Shown piece after piece: positions 17,173 through 25,543 of a DNA stretch of 64,000 nt. Origin of the DNA: an uncultured Bacteroidales bacterium (GTDB lineage: Bacteria > Bacteroidota > Bacteroidia > Bacteroidales > FEN-979); the NCBI GenBank assembly GCA_903959905.1, contig CAJBYO010000029.1, positions 62,001-126,000 of the forward strand, given 5' to 3'. Within the stretch, counting starts at the first letter, position 1. Every line of letters begins with the position of its first letter. The notes under the pieces were generated by a model. It did no database searches, had not been told where the DNA came from, and saw only the letters and a program-made list of their open reading frames with translations. A program made the translations under genes and the position numbers.

Positions 17173-17718
17173 TTGTTTGACGAAGACAAAGATCTCATTG
17201 CGCGTTGCCTCAACAGGGAGGTTGCTGCAGAATACCAGATCTACCGTCGCTTTGCTGCAAAGATGTTTGGAGTTTGTCTGCGTTATTGCGGAAATGATGC
17301 AGAGGCCGAAGAGGTTCTTCAAAGCGGATTTATCCGGTTGTTCGCCAATCTTCAACAGTTCAGGTTTGACGGCACCCTTGACGGATGGGTTCTGCGCATC
17401 TTTATCACAACAGCCATCAATCACCGGCGCGATAACCTCAGGTACAGCCAGGTAGTTGAGTTGTCAGACGAATTAGAAGATTCCGGCGGAAATGATGCCC
17501 TGTCGCGACTGTCAGTTAAAGAGCTCCTTACCATGATTCAACAGTTGCCTGAAGGTTCCCGCACTGTTTTTAATATGTATGTGATTGAAAATTATAAACA
17601 TAACGAAATTGCAGCAATACTGGGGATATCCGAAGGAACCTCCAAATCACAGCTGAACCAGGCCAGGGCCACCATCAGGCAAATGTTAAAAAACACAGAA
17701 AAAAAACGATCTTTGTAA
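17173..17718 (+). CDS. ECF-family RNA polymerase sigma factor (module 2)
   Basis: A 181-residue ECF sigma factor. Region 2 is near 10-85 (NDAEAEEVLQSGFIRLFANL, GTLDGWVLRIFITTAINHRR). Region 4 is near 110-170 (LPEGSRTVFNMYVIENYKHN, then EIAAILGISEGTSKSQLNQA). It is a paralogue of the factor at 13390. The start appears to be TTG at 17173: an in-frame stop lies upstream and no ATG occurs before region 2. It sits 42 bp after the PKD gene and 8 bp before its partner gene. Confidence 0.88.
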   Translation: MFDEDKDLIARCLNREVAAEYQIYRRFAAKMFGVCLRYCGNDAEAEEVLQSGFIRLFANLQQFRFDGTLDGWVLRIFITTAINHRRDNLRYSQVVELSDELEDSGGNDALSRLSVKELLTMIQQLPEGSRTVFNMYVIENYKHNEIAAILGISEGTSKSQLNQARATIRQMLKNTEKKRSL

Positions 17719-17726
17719 TACACACC

Positions 17727-18317
17727 ATGGAGCAAAAGGATCCCATAGAAGATAAGTTCAAATCTGCCTTTTCAGGTTTTGAGCAGGAGCCTCCGGAAAG
17801 GGTTTGGAACAACGTTCGTGCCCAGTTGCACCCGGTGCCTGTTCCATTGTCTTTCTGGGGAAGGATGATGAAGTTTTCAGGATTGCTTCACCTTCATCCC
17901 GCCCTGTTTTTCACCATCAGTGGCACCGCGTTTGTTTCCCTTTTAACGGTGGTCTATGTTTTTGCGTTCGGGCACCAGTCGATCCGCGGCCATGCCTATG
18001 CGGGGCTATCACGCATGAGCAGCGGCAATGTTGAGTTGTTTGTTGTTGCTGACAAGGCAATGCCCTGGGATTCAGTTACTCATTACCGTTCGGCACTGAT
18101 TGATCATTTCGGCCATTTTCAGTTTGCACGGGTCAGCCAGGGACGATATTTACTCCGTATCGCCCCGGAAGAGAACTCGGAAACAGCGAAAACCTATGCT
18201 CCCTGCTGGTACAAAGGGCATGAGCGGTCGGACTCGGCAGATGTTGTATTGGTAGAGAGGAAGGATGTGGTTGTGGATGTGAAGCTAATGAAAAATGGTG
18301 AAACGGTAAAACGGTAA
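17727..18317 (+). CDS. Anti-sigma-like single-pass membrane protein (module 2)
   Basis: A 196-residue protein. The N-terminus (KFKSAFSGFEQEPPERVWNN) matches the short cytoplasmic anti-sigma-like segment of the protein at 13955. One TM helix follows at about 55-80 (ALFFTISGTAFVSLLTVVYVFAF). The extracytoplasmic part (GHAYAGLSRMSSGNVELFVV...FARVSQGRYLLRI) looks like a small carboxypeptidase-regulatory or transthyretin-like beta-sandwich. Its position just after an ECF gene suggests it controls that sigma factor. The last codons (NGETVKR) are formed by the first units of a GGTAAAAC tandem repeat, so its C-terminus has been set by the repeat. Confidence 0.68.
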   Translation: MEQKDPIEDKFKSAFSGFEQEPPERVWNNVRAQLHPVPVPLSFWGRMMKFSGLLHLHPALFFTISGTAFVSLLTVVYVFAFGHQSIRGHAYAGLSRMSSGNVELFVVADKAMPWDSVTHYRSALIDHFGHFQFARVSQGRYLLRIAPEENSETAKTYAPCWYKGHERSDSADVVLVERKDVVVDVKLMKNGETVKR

Positions 18318-18368
18318 AACGGTAAAACGGTAAAATGGTAAAATGGTAAAATGGTAAAATGGTGATAG
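18297..18368. repeat. Tandem 8-nt repeat (GGTAAAAC/GGTAAAAT), nine units
   Basis: Nine consecutive octamers: GGTGAAAC, three GGTAAAAC, four GGTAAAAT, then GGTGATAG. The first units form the 3' end of the anti-sigma-like gene. The array separates it from the convergent queD stop at 18379. Confidence 0.9.
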
Positions 18369-18378
18369 TGGGGGTGGG

Positions 18379-18825
18379 TTAATTATCGCTGGCGAACCAT
18401 TCGGCGTAGGAGTTGGCGGTTTCGCGCAGGCGCAGACTGTGAAGCTTGATCCCCGGTGGTAAAAGATCCCCGATGCGTTTTGCAAAATCAACAAGGAAAT
18501 TCTCACTGGTCGGCTGGTATGGTAAAAAGAGAACGTTGGTAAAGGGTTCGCCAAGCCGCTGCAATTCCTGTGCAGGCATGTCTTCATTCAGAAGGAGTGC
18601 GTGATCAAAGGGGTCGACAATGTGTTTTTTAATGATCCTTTTCAGGTCGCCGAAATCCATCACCATTCCAAGTTTTACAGATGACCTGTCAGTAACAGGC
18701 GGGCCGATCACCGTGACGGAGAGCTCATACGAATGGCCGTGTACGTTTTTGCATGGCCCGTCATATCCCATCAAAGCATGGGCTGCTTCAAACCTGAATT
18801 CTTTGGTTACCCTGATCTGGTTCAT
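18379..18825 (-). CDS. queD: 6-carboxytetrahydropterin synthase (QueD/PTPS family)
   Basis: A 148-residue T-fold enzyme. Zinc ligands are visible in FEAAHAL and VHGHSYEL. The catalytic cysteine is in GPCKNVHGH, PTSEN is the PTPS motif, and LRETANSYAEW closes the pterin pocket. It converts 7,8-dihydroneopterin triphosphate to 6-carboxytetrahydropterin in queuosine/7-deazaguanine synthesis. The ATG at 18825 is chosen because the upstream extension has no family similarity and overlaps the -7 element at 18843. No other queuosine gene is next to it. Confidence 0.88.
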   Translation of the reverse strand: MNQIRVTKEFRFEAAHALMGYDGPCKNVHGHSYELSVTVIGPPVTDRSSVKLGMVMDFGDLKRIIKKHIVDPFDHALLLNEDMPAQELQRLGEPFTNVLFLPYQPTSENFLVDFAKRIGDLLPPGIKLHSLRLRETANSYAEWFASDN

Positions 18826-18842
18826 GTGATTGATTTGGCCGG

Positions 18843-18850
18843 CAAAGATA
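18843..18850 (-). promoter_or_regulatory. -7 element (TATCTTTG) for queD
   Basis: TATCTTTG on the minus strand, 17 bp upstream of the queD ATG. It matches TAnnTTTG and overlaps the far 3' side of mntP. Confidence 0.45.
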
Positions 18851-18877
18851 AGAAAATACCCCGTACAGAGAAGTTCA

Positions 18878-19438
18878 TTAAAGTATGGCAAGGTGCTCCA
18901 GTACCACCTTTACACCAATGGCGATAAGGACAATACCACCCCCAAATTCAGCCCAGCGGGCTGGAATAAAGGATGTTTTTTCCCCCAGTTTAGCTCCTGC
19001 AACCGAAACAAAAAAAGTTACCACAGATATGATGATGACCGCTTCGTAGATGTTGGCCCTGATAAACCCGAATCCAAGCCCGGTAATCAATGCATCTATG
19101 CTTGTGGCAATAGAAAGGGTGAGCAACACTGAAATTTTCATGATATCAAGTGATCGCTTGTTGTCGCCGATCAGGAACGACTGCCAAACCATCTTGATCC
19201 CGATGAATGCAAGGATGGCAAAGGCGATCCAGTGGTCAACCGGCTCAATGAACGATTGAAGGCTGTGACCGACAAGCCACCCGATGAGTGGCATAAAGCC
19301 CTGGAAAAGGCCAAAGAGCAATGACATGCGCAAAATGTCTTTCCATGCAAGCCGGCGCGAAGTGCCAAAAGTCAGCGCTACTGCGAAACAGTCCATAGAC
19401 AGCCCCAGCGAGATCAGGATAAGTTCAGTAAAATTCAA
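18878..19438 (-). CDS. mntP: MntP-family manganese efflux pump
   Basis: A 186-residue inner-membrane protein with about six hydrophobic segments. It has the duplicated MntP signature: LGLSMDCFAVALTFG near the N-terminus and TSIDALITGLGFGF in the second half, each with an acidic residue in a membrane helix. The family exports Mn2+. The start is TTG at 19438, overlapping the upstream msrC stop as TTGA, so translation is probably coupled. No Mn riboswitch was recognised upstream because the gene is internal to an operon. Confidence 0.87.
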   Translation of the reverse strand: MNFTELILISLGLSMDCFAVALTFGTSRRLAWKDILRMSLLFGLFQGFMPLIGWLVGHSLQSFIEPVDHWIAFAILAFIGIKMVWQSFLIGDNKRSLDIMKISVLLTLSIATSIDALITGLGFGFIRANIYEAVIIISVVTFFVSVAGAKLGEKTSFIPARWAEFGGGIVLIAIGVKVVLEHLAIL

Positions 19439-19896
19439 TGGTAGATGAAATTAACTATTTTTTCAAGCCATTCCGCATCAGTCGTATCAAAGGATCCCAG
19501 TGATTCGCTGTCCACGTCAAGCACACCGGCAATCACTCCGTCATTGTTCAGCACCAGCACAACAATTTCCGACTGTGACCTGGAGTCGCACGCAATGTGT
19601 CCGGGAAATTGATGCACATCCTGAACAACGACGGTCTTTCCCTGGTCAATTGCCGCCCAGCAAACGCCTGTATGCTTCTGCAAAACCTGGCAGGCAAGCG
19701 GCCCCTGGTAATTTTTTACTGTGAGTTCACCTGCCCTGAGGAAATAAAAACCGGTCCAGAAAAAGTACTCCATTTTGTGGTGCAGCACGGCGACAATGGT
19801 TGCCATCCGTGCGTCAGGATCGCCGGTTTTTTTCATCAGTTCTTCCAGCTGTGAATACAAACGGCTGTAGCGGGCTTGCTTCTTTGAATTCTCCAT
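19435..19896 (-). CDS. msrC: Free methionine-(R)-sulfoxide reductase (GAF-domain MsrC)
   Basis: A 153-residue single GAF domain. The three cysteines typical of fRMsr are present in QGPLACQVL, HTGVCWAAI and GHIACDSRS, followed by SEIVVLV. The enzyme reduces free methionine-R-sulfoxide with thioredoxin. It lies between tnaA and mntP on the minus strand with short spacing, suggesting one transcript linking oxidative repair with Mn homeostasis; that link is inference. Confidence 0.87.
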   Translation of the reverse strand: MENSKKQARYSRLYSQLEELMKKTGDPDARMATIVAVLHHKMEYFFWTGFYFLRAGELTVKNYQGPLACQVLQKHTGVCWAAIDQGKTVVVQDVHQFPGHIACDSRSQSEIVVLVLNNDGVIAGVLDVDSESLGSFDTTDAEWLEKIVNFIYH

Positions 19897-19904
19897 GGTT
19901 TTGG

Positions 19905-21278
19905 TCAGGCGAGATCGAGGGCAACGGTGAAATGTCGCATGATTGGGGCCTCCGTCTTTATCTTCAAGCCTTTACGAATGGAGTCACGGCGGTCATGAAT
20001 GTTTTTCAGGGCAACAGCCACCACATCCATGTGATTGTTGGTATAGGTTCTGCGCGGAATGGCAAGCCGCATGAGTTCGAGGGCCGGATACCTGTTTTCG
20101 CGGGTTACAGGATCTCTGTCGGCCAGCATAGCTCCGATCTCAACTCCGCGCACGCCGGCTTCAAGGTAAAGTTCCACAGCGAGCGTTTGGGCCTGGAATT
20201 CTTCTTTGGGTACATGTGGCAGGAAACGCTTGGCATCAACAAAAACTGCATGTCCGCCAATAGGCTGCTGTACCGGAATCCCTAATTCCATCAGTTTGTT
20301 CCCCAGGTACTCTACCTGCCTGATCCGGGTTTCCAGGTAATCAAATTCTGTTCCCTCATACAGTCCGCGGGCAAGGGCATTCATGTCCCGGCCCGACATG
20401 CCCCCGTAAGTAATGTACCCTTCAAACATGATATTGAAGACACTGGCCTTGCAGTGCAGTTCTTTGCTGCGCATGGCGATGAAACCGCCCATGTTTACAA
20501 TGGCATCTTTTTTGGCGCTCATGGTCATCACATCGGCACAGGCAAACATGTCGCGCACAATTTCCCGGATGGTCTTATCCTGGTATCCCTTTTCTCGCAA
20601 CTTGATAAAGTATGCATTTTCGGCAAAACGGGCAGAGTCAAACACCACCTGTTTTCCGTATTTATCGGCCAGCTGGCGCACCATCCTGAGATTTTCAATG
20701 GAAACAGGCTGCCCGCCGGAAGAGTTACACGTTACAGTTACAATGATGAAAGGTATTCTGTCTCCCTCGGCTTTGAGGATGTTTTCGAGTTTTACCGGGT
20801 CAACATTGCCCTTGAAGGGGTGTGACAGCGTTGTGTCAAATGCTTCATCAATGGTGCAATCAACCGCCGTTGCTTTGCGGAATTCAATATGACCCTTTGT
20901 TGTATCAAAATGTGAGTTGCCCGGTACAATATCACCCTCTTTGATGAGGACGGAGAAAAGTACATTTTCTGCCGCACGGCCCTGGTGGGTCGGTAAAAAG
21001 TGTTCAAAGCCGAGTACCTCCTGAATTGCCTCCTTCATTTTGAAATAGGAGGAGGCGCCGGCGTAGCTCTCGTCGCCCAGCATAATTTCCGACCATTGCC
21101 TGTCGCTCATTGCACCGGTTCCCGAGTCGGTAAGAAGGTCAATGAAAACCATGTCACTTTTCAAGCCAAACAGGTTATAATCAGCATCTTTAATCCACTT
21201 TTCACGTTCCTGGCGGGTGCTTTTGCGGATTGGCTCCACCATCTTGATTTTGTACGACTCGGCGAAGGGTAACTCCAT
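19905..21278 (-). CDS. tnaA: Tryptophanase (tryptophan indole-lyase)
   Basis: A 457-residue PLP beta-eliminating lyase. It has DLLTDSGTGAMS, PTHQGRAAEN, DSARFAENAYFI and the PLP lysine in SAKKDAIVNMGGF. It is separated from tyrosine phenol-lyase by two positions: HFDTTKGH (Asp, as in tryptophanase, where tyrosine phenol-lyase has Thr) and MRHFT near the C-terminus (His, as in tryptophanase, where tyrosine phenol-lyase has Phe). It converts tryptophan to indole, pyruvate and ammonia. No tnaC-like leader peptide was recognised upstream. A -7 element at 21304 precedes it. Confidence 0.92.
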   Translation of the reverse strand: MELPFAESYKIKMVEPIRKSTRQEREKWIKDADYNLFGLKSDMVFIDLLTDSGTGAMSDRQWSEIMLGDESYAGASSYFKMKEAIQEVLGFEHFLPTHQGRAAENVLFSVLIKEGDIVPGNSHFDTTKGHIEFRKATAVDCTIDEAFDTTLSHPFKGNVDPVKLENILKAEGDRIPFIIVTVTCNSSGGQPVSIENLRMVRQLADKYGKQVVFDSARFAENAYFIKLREKGYQDKTIREIVRDMFACADVMTMSAKKDAIVNMGGFIAMRSKELHCKASVFNIMFEGYITYGGMSGRDMNALARGLYEGTEFDYLETRIRQVEYLGNKLMELGIPVQQPIGGHAVFVDAKRFLPHVPKEEFQAQTLAVELYLEAGVRGVEIGAMLADRDPVTRENRYPALELMRLAIPRRTYTNNHMDVVAVALKNIHDRRDSIRKGLKIKTEAPIMRHFTVALDLA

Positions 21279-21303
21279 GGGCTGAAGGTGTTATGGTTGT
21301 TGA

Positions 21304-21311
21304 CAAAGATA
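21304..21311 (-). promoter_or_regulatory. -7 element (TATCTTTG) for tnaA-msrC-mntP
   Basis: TATCTTTG on the minus strand, 25 bp upstream of the tnaA ATG, matching TAnnTTTG. CAAACAA (TTGTTTG on this strand) lies 11-15 bp further upstream, closer than the usual -33 spacing. Confidence 0.45.
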
Positions 21312-21408
21312 GGATTATTTTTCAAACAATTTTTTTCGTAACTGCTTGTCTGTTTGCTAAAAATCGCGTAGGTTTGTTCCCAAAGAAAGTGTTGTGAATT
21401 TTGGAACA

Positions 21409-21500
21409 GACGGGCGGGCGGATAAGCGGACGGGTGGACATGCGGACAGGTGGACAAGCGGACAGGTGGACATGCGGACAGGTGAGCGGTTGAACAGGGT
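21409..21500. repeat. Tandem 16-nt repeat (GCGGACAGGTGGACAT-type)
   Basis: Nearly four consecutive 16-nt units from 21426 (GCGGACGGGTGGACAT, then GCGGACAGGTGGACAA and so on), with related words on either side. It shares the GCGGAC and GGACAGG words with 13223-13323. It lies between divergent tnaA and ptb. Confidence 0.88.
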
Positions 21501-21553
21501 AGCGGGGTTGCATTTTTTCGGACAGGTAATTTTTAACTTATAAATACTATTTT

Positions 21554-22480
21554 ATGACTACAACAACTGGTGAACAGGGAAGTTTTTGTTTGACGAAGCT
21601 TTCCGAGCTGAATGAACTGGCGAGAAAATCCACAAAGAAAAGGCTGGCGGTAGCGGTTGCACATGACGAGCACTGTCTTGAAGCGATTTGTGCTGTTGAC
21701 AGGATGGGATTGGTTGAAGCGATCCTCGTGGGCAATGAGAAGAAAATCCAGGAAATTGCTGCAAAGCTGAAGCTGGATGTGAGCAACATGAAGATCATCA
21801 ATGAGGAGGTGGATGCCAACTCCGTGAAGATCGCAGTAAGCATGGTACGCAAAAAGGAGGCCGATATCCTGATGAAGGGCAACGTGCCTACCGCTGTTTT
21901 CCTCCGTGGCGTGCTTGACAAAGAGAACGGCCTTCGCAAGGGTGAAGTGCTGTCGCATTTTGCCCTGTTTGAAGTTCCGACATACCATAAACTGCTTGGT
22001 CTCACGGATGCTGCCATGATTCCGGCACCCGATTTCAAAACCAAGGTTGCCATAACCACCAATGCTGTTGAGTTTATGAACAAACTTGGCTATGCGAAAC
22101 CCAAAGTGGCGGTTCTTGCTGCTGTTGAGATGGTGAACGAGGCAATGCCAGCCACATTGGAGGCAGCCATGCTGTCGAAAATGGGTCAGCGCGGGCAGAT
22201 TAAAAATTGCATCATCGACGGCCCGCTGGCCTATGACAATGCCGTGAGCGCCGCAAGTGCAAAACATAAGGGAATTGTAAGCGATGTGGCCGGCGATGCC
22301 GACCTGCTTATCGTTCCCGACATTGAAGCAGGCAACATCCTTTACAAAGCATTCGGATTTTCTGCCAATGCGAAACTTGCCGCAGTCGTTCTGGGCGCCG
22401 CCGCACCTATTGTGCTCACTTCGCGCTCTGATACCGAAGAGTCAAAGCAGGCCAGCATCGTGATGGCCGCTTCCATCTAG
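21554..22480 (+). CDS. ptb: Phosphate butyryltransferase (phosphate acetyl/butyryltransferase family)
   Basis: A 308-residue member of the phosphotransacylase family at the length expected for Ptb. The N-terminal half has KRLAVAVAHDEHCLEAI; the middle has KGNVPTAVFLRGVL. The C-terminal catalytic block has DGPLAYDNAVS, LIVPDIEAGNILYKAF and VVLGAAAPIVLTSRSDT. It interconverts butyryl-CoA and butyryl phosphate (or branched acyl analogues). Butyrate kinase lies two genes downstream, completing the ATP-yielding step. The three genes are closely spaced (23 and 14 bp). Confidence 0.88.
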   Translation: MTTTTGEQGSFCLTKLSELNELARKSTKKRLAVAVAHDEHCLEAICAVDRMGLVEAILVGNEKKIQEIAAKLKLDVSNMKIINEEVDANSVKIAVSMVRKKEADILMKGNVPTAVFLRGVLDKENGLRKGEVLSHFALFEVPTYHKLLGLTDAAMIPAPDFKTKVAITTNAVEFMNKLGYAKPKVAVLAAVEMVNEAMPATLEAAMLSKMGQRGQIKNCIIDGPLAYDNAVSAASAKHKGIVSDVAGDADLLIVPDIEAGNILYKAFGFSANAKLAAVVLGAAAPIVLTSRSDTEESKQASIVMAASI

Positions 22481-22503
22481 TTTTTATCAATCAAACTGCA
22501 ATC

Positions 22504-24039
22504 ATGGCCAACAACCTGTTCCTGACAAAACCCCTGGGTGATCTGCTCCAGGAAGCGAAAGATAACAAAGCTGGACTGAAGAAAACCCTCACCGGTTTAA
22601 ACCTCACCACGCTGGGTATCGGGGCGATCATCGGGGCGGGAATATTTGTCCTCACAGGTCAGGCTGCAGCCCAGTATGCCGGGCCGGCAATTGTGATCTC
22701 TTTCATCATTTCAGGGATCGCTTGCGCCTTTGCCGGCTTGTGTTACGCGGAATTCGCCTCCATGATTCCCATTTCCGGCAGTGCCTATACCTATTCATAC
22801 GCAACACTGGGTGAATTCCTGGCCTGGATCATTGGCTGGGACCTGATCCTTGAGTACCTTTTTGCTGCCTCAACAGTCTCAGTGGGATGGTCGGGTTATA
22901 TGGTGAGCTTTTTAAAGGACTTTGGAATCTTTATCCCCACCGCACTCACTGCTGCAACCGGATCTGTACTTGTGGAAGTGCCCAAACTGGGATGGCAGCA
23001 ACTTACAGACAACCTCAGCGCGGGCCTGCTTGCACAGGGGGTGAATGTTGACACCCTGCCGCACGTCACCGCCATCATCAATCTGCCTGCCATGTTTATC
23101 ATTGCCGTGCTCACCCTGCTGCTCATTGTCGGCATCAGGGAATCGGCCAATTTTAACAACATCATGGTAATCGTAAAAGTTGCCGTGATCATCATGTTCA
23201 TTGCCATTGGCATTGTGTTTGTTAAGGCCGGGAACTGGCACCCGTTCATCCCGAAAAACACAGGGGAATGGGGGCATTTCGGATGGAGTGGCATATTGCG
23301 CGGAGCAGGGGTCATCTTCTTTGCTTACATTGGGTTTGATGCTGTATCTACTGCAGCACAGGAGGCAAAGAACCCGCAACGGGACATGCCAGTCGGAATT
23401 CTGGGATCATTGACCATTTCAACTGTATTATATATCCTTGTAGCTATTGTATTGACCGGTATTGTAAGCTATACTGCACTGAATGTTTCCGATCCCGTAG
23501 CTGTTGGCGTTAATGCGATGGGTGAAAGTATGTTCTGGCTCAGGCCGATCGTGAAAATTGCTGCCATTGCCGGATTAAGCTCTGTCATTCTGGTCATGCT
23601 GATGGGGCAGCCGCGTATATTTTATTCTATGTCGAAAGATGGGCTCCTGCCTCCGGTATTCTCAAAGGTGCATTCCAAATATAAAACGCCATACATCAGC
23701 ACCATTCTCACCGGGTGTGTGGCCATTGTGCTTGCCGGCGTGCTGCCGATCAGCATTCTGGGTGAACTTGTCTCCATTGGCACCTTGCTGGCATTTGCCA
23801 TCGTGTGCATCAGCATTGTCGTTTTACGCAAAACCCGGCCCGACATTGAACGACCGTTCCGCACACCGTTTGTTCCTGCCATCCCTATTCTCGGGGCGTT
23901 GATCTGCCTGATCCAAATGGCGGCATTGCCGCTGGATACCTGGCTGCGACTGATCATCTGGATGGCCATTGGTGTTATCATCTACTTTTCCTACAGCTAC
24001 CGTCACAGCAAACTCCGAAATCTAAACCCGACTAAATAA
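22504..24039 (+). CDS. APC-superfamily amino acid permease
   Basis: A 511-residue membrane protein with about 12 or more hydrophobic helices. The APC signature GIGAIIGAGIFVLTGQAA lies at about residues 38-56, and SGSAYTYSYATLGEFLAWIIGW follows. It resembles the cationic/neutral amino acid transporter (CAT/YfnA-like) group. It sits between ptb and buk with tight spacing, so it probably imports an amino acid whose fermentation gives the acyl-CoA handled by Ptb and Buk. The substrate cannot be read from sequence. Confidence 0.88.
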   Translation: MANNLFLTKPLGDLLQEAKDNKAGLKKTLTGLNLTTLGIGAIIGAGIFVLTGQAAAQYAGPAIVISFIISGIACAFAGLCYAEFASMIPISGSAYTYSYATLGEFLAWIIGWDLILEYLFAASTVSVGWSGYMVSFLKDFGIFIPTALTAATGSVLVEVPKLGWQQLTDNLSAGLLAQGVNVDTLPHVTAIINLPAMFIIAVLTLLLIVGIRESANFNNIMVIVKVAVIIMFIAIGIVFVKAGNWHPFIPKNTGEWGHFGWSGILRGAGVIFFAYIGFDAVSTAAQEAKNPQRDMPVGILGSLTISTVLYILVAIVLTGIVSYTALNVSDPVAVGVNAMGESMFWLRPIVKIAAIAGLSSVILVMLMGQPRIFYSMSKDGLLPPVFSKVHSKYKTPYISTILTGCVAIVLAGVLPISILGELVSIGTLLAFAIVCISIVVLRKTRPDIERPFRTPFVPAIPILGALICLIQMAALPLDTWLRLIIWMAIGVIIYFSYSYRHSKLRNLNPTK

Positions 24040-24053
24040 TAAGCAGTTTTCGC

Positions 24054-25130
24054 ATGAAAGACATCAGGGTTCTCGCCATCAATCCAGGCTCTACATCGAC
24101 CAAGATAGCGGTGTATCAAAACAGTGAACCTGTATTTTTAAAGAATATCAAGCATACCACCGAAGAACTGGCCCCATTCGCAAAGATCACTGACCAGTTC
24201 CAGTTCCGCAAGGAGATCATCCTGCAACAACTAAAGGAGGCGGATACCAACATCCAGGAACTTCAGGCGGTGGTTGGCCGCGGAGGATTGCTTAAGCCCA
24301 TTCCATCCGGCATTTATGAAGTCAATGATGCCATGATCGCCGACCTGAAAAGCAGTCCGTTCGGTGAGCATGCCAGCAACCTGGGGGGACTCATTGCCCA
24401 TGATCTCGTTGCTTCGCTGCCCAATGCGAAGGCATATATCGTTGACCCCATTGTGGTAGACGAGTTTGAAGATATTGCCCGGATCTCCGGTCACCCGCTG
24501 ATGGCACGTGTCTCCATTTTCCACGCCCTGAACCAGAAGGCGGTGGCACGTGAATATGCAAAGTCTATCCGGCGTAAATACGAAGATCTGAACCTGATCG
24601 TGGTACATCTCGGGGGTGGGATCACCATTGGAGCCCACCGCAAAGGCCGTGTGATTGACGTGAACCAGGGGCTCGACGGCGAAGGCCCCTTCAGCCCCGA
24701 ACGCACCGGTACCCTTCCTGTTGGCGACCTTGTCAGGCTCTGCTTCAGCGGCAAATACTCCCTGAAGGAGGTGCAGAAAATGGTGAAAGGGGAGGGTGGA
24801 CTGGTTGCTTACCTTGGCACCAACAATGCCTACGATGTTGAAAAGATGGTGGATGCCGGCGATGCCCATGCCGAACTGATCTACCACGCCATGGCCTACC
24901 AGGTGGCCAAGTATGTTGGTGAGATGTACACCGTGCTCAAATGCGAGGTGGACGCAATCCTCATCACCGGCGGTATTGCCTACGACAAGGGATTCGTGAA
25001 CTGGATCCAGGAACGGGTATACAAACTGGCACCCATCCATATATTTCCCGGGGAGGACGAGATGAAAGCACTCGCGATCAATGGACTTATGGTGGTGCGG
25101 GGTGAACTGGAAGTACGCGAATACCAGTAA
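24054..25130 (+). CDS. buk: Butyrate kinase
   Basis: A 358-residue ASKHA-fold acyl kinase of the butyrate kinase length. The phosphate-1 loop is INPGSTSTKIAVYQN; VVGRGGLLKPIPSGIYEVN is a butyrate kinase block. Others are VVHLGGGITIGAHRKGRVID, GEGPFSPERTGTLP and AILITGGIAYDKG. It makes ATP from butyryl phosphate and ADP. It is the last gene of the ptb-permease-buk unit, with no clear terminator after it. Confidence 0.93.
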   Translation: MKDIRVLAINPGSTSTKIAVYQNSEPVFLKNIKHTTEELAPFAKITDQFQFRKEIILQQLKEADTNIQELQAVVGRGGLLKPIPSGIYEVNDAMIADLKSSPFGEHASNLGGLIAHDLVASLPNAKAYIVDPIVVDEFEDIARISGHPLMARVSIFHALNQKAVAREYAKSIRRKYEDLNLIVVHLGGGITIGAHRKGRVIDVNQGLDGEGPFSPERTGTLPVGDLVRLCFSGKYSLKEVQKMVKGEGGLVAYLGTNNAYDVEKMVDAGDAHAELIYHAMAYQVAKYVGEMYTVLKCEVDAILITGGIAYDKGFVNWIQERVYKLAPIHIFPGEDEMKALAINGLMVVRGELEVREYQ

Positions 25131-25543
25131 TTTGAGGTTACAAGGTCCTCCCGCTCCGCAGGTAAGCAATCTCTTTTAAAACAGCACGCAGAAACCGCAG
25201 ATGATGCAGATATTCACGGATGTGAAAATGATCTGTGTTTATCCGTCGGATCAGTGTCATCTGTGTTCTGTTTATTTTCAGAATCAGTACGAACAAGATT
25301 CATGCGTAGTTAGTCAATCACGCTTGGTTTATATTGGTTTTAAACCCTGCCTGTCAACTCTATGGGTGTGAGTTTGCTCAATCGAATAATAATTTCAACA
25401 TTTTTGATAATTACCGGATAATTAATCAAAATAAGATATATATTTGTGCTTATTTAGACTAAATATAATGAATTTGTTATGAAACACTTTCTGGTAATAT
25501 CATTTTTGACGAACACCAATTCACCTTAATAAAGCTCCACCGC
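25131..25543. other. Intergenic region with dispersed repeat, candidate promoter and a 16-codon remnant
   Basis: Positions 25185-25275 hold a phrase-like repeat (CGCAGATGATGCAGAT... ATCAGTGTCATCTGTG) that recurs in similar form at about 58200-58290. A TATATTTG at 25439-25446 fits the -7 consensus. An ATG at 25480 opens only 16 codons. The DNA becomes visibly AT-rich from about 25320. No gene is supported. Confidence 0.6.

Noticed and set aside
13390..18317. SusC/SusD-type FecI-FecR polysaccharide system
   Set aside because: No TonB-dependent receptor or SusD-like lipoprotein is present; the membrane partners lack the FecR domain pattern.
19905..21278. Tyrosine phenol-lyase as the identity of this gene
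   Set aside because: The substrate-pocket positions match tryptophanase (Asp in HFDTTKGH, His in MRHFT), not the Thr and Phe of tyrosine phenol-lyase.
21533..22267. 244-codon minus-strand open frame opposite ptb
   Set aside because: Shadow of the phosphate butyryltransferase gene; no recognisable motif.
24231..25169. 312-codon minus-strand open frame opposite buk
   Set aside because: Shadow of butyrate kinase; the composition is His-rich with no family motifs.
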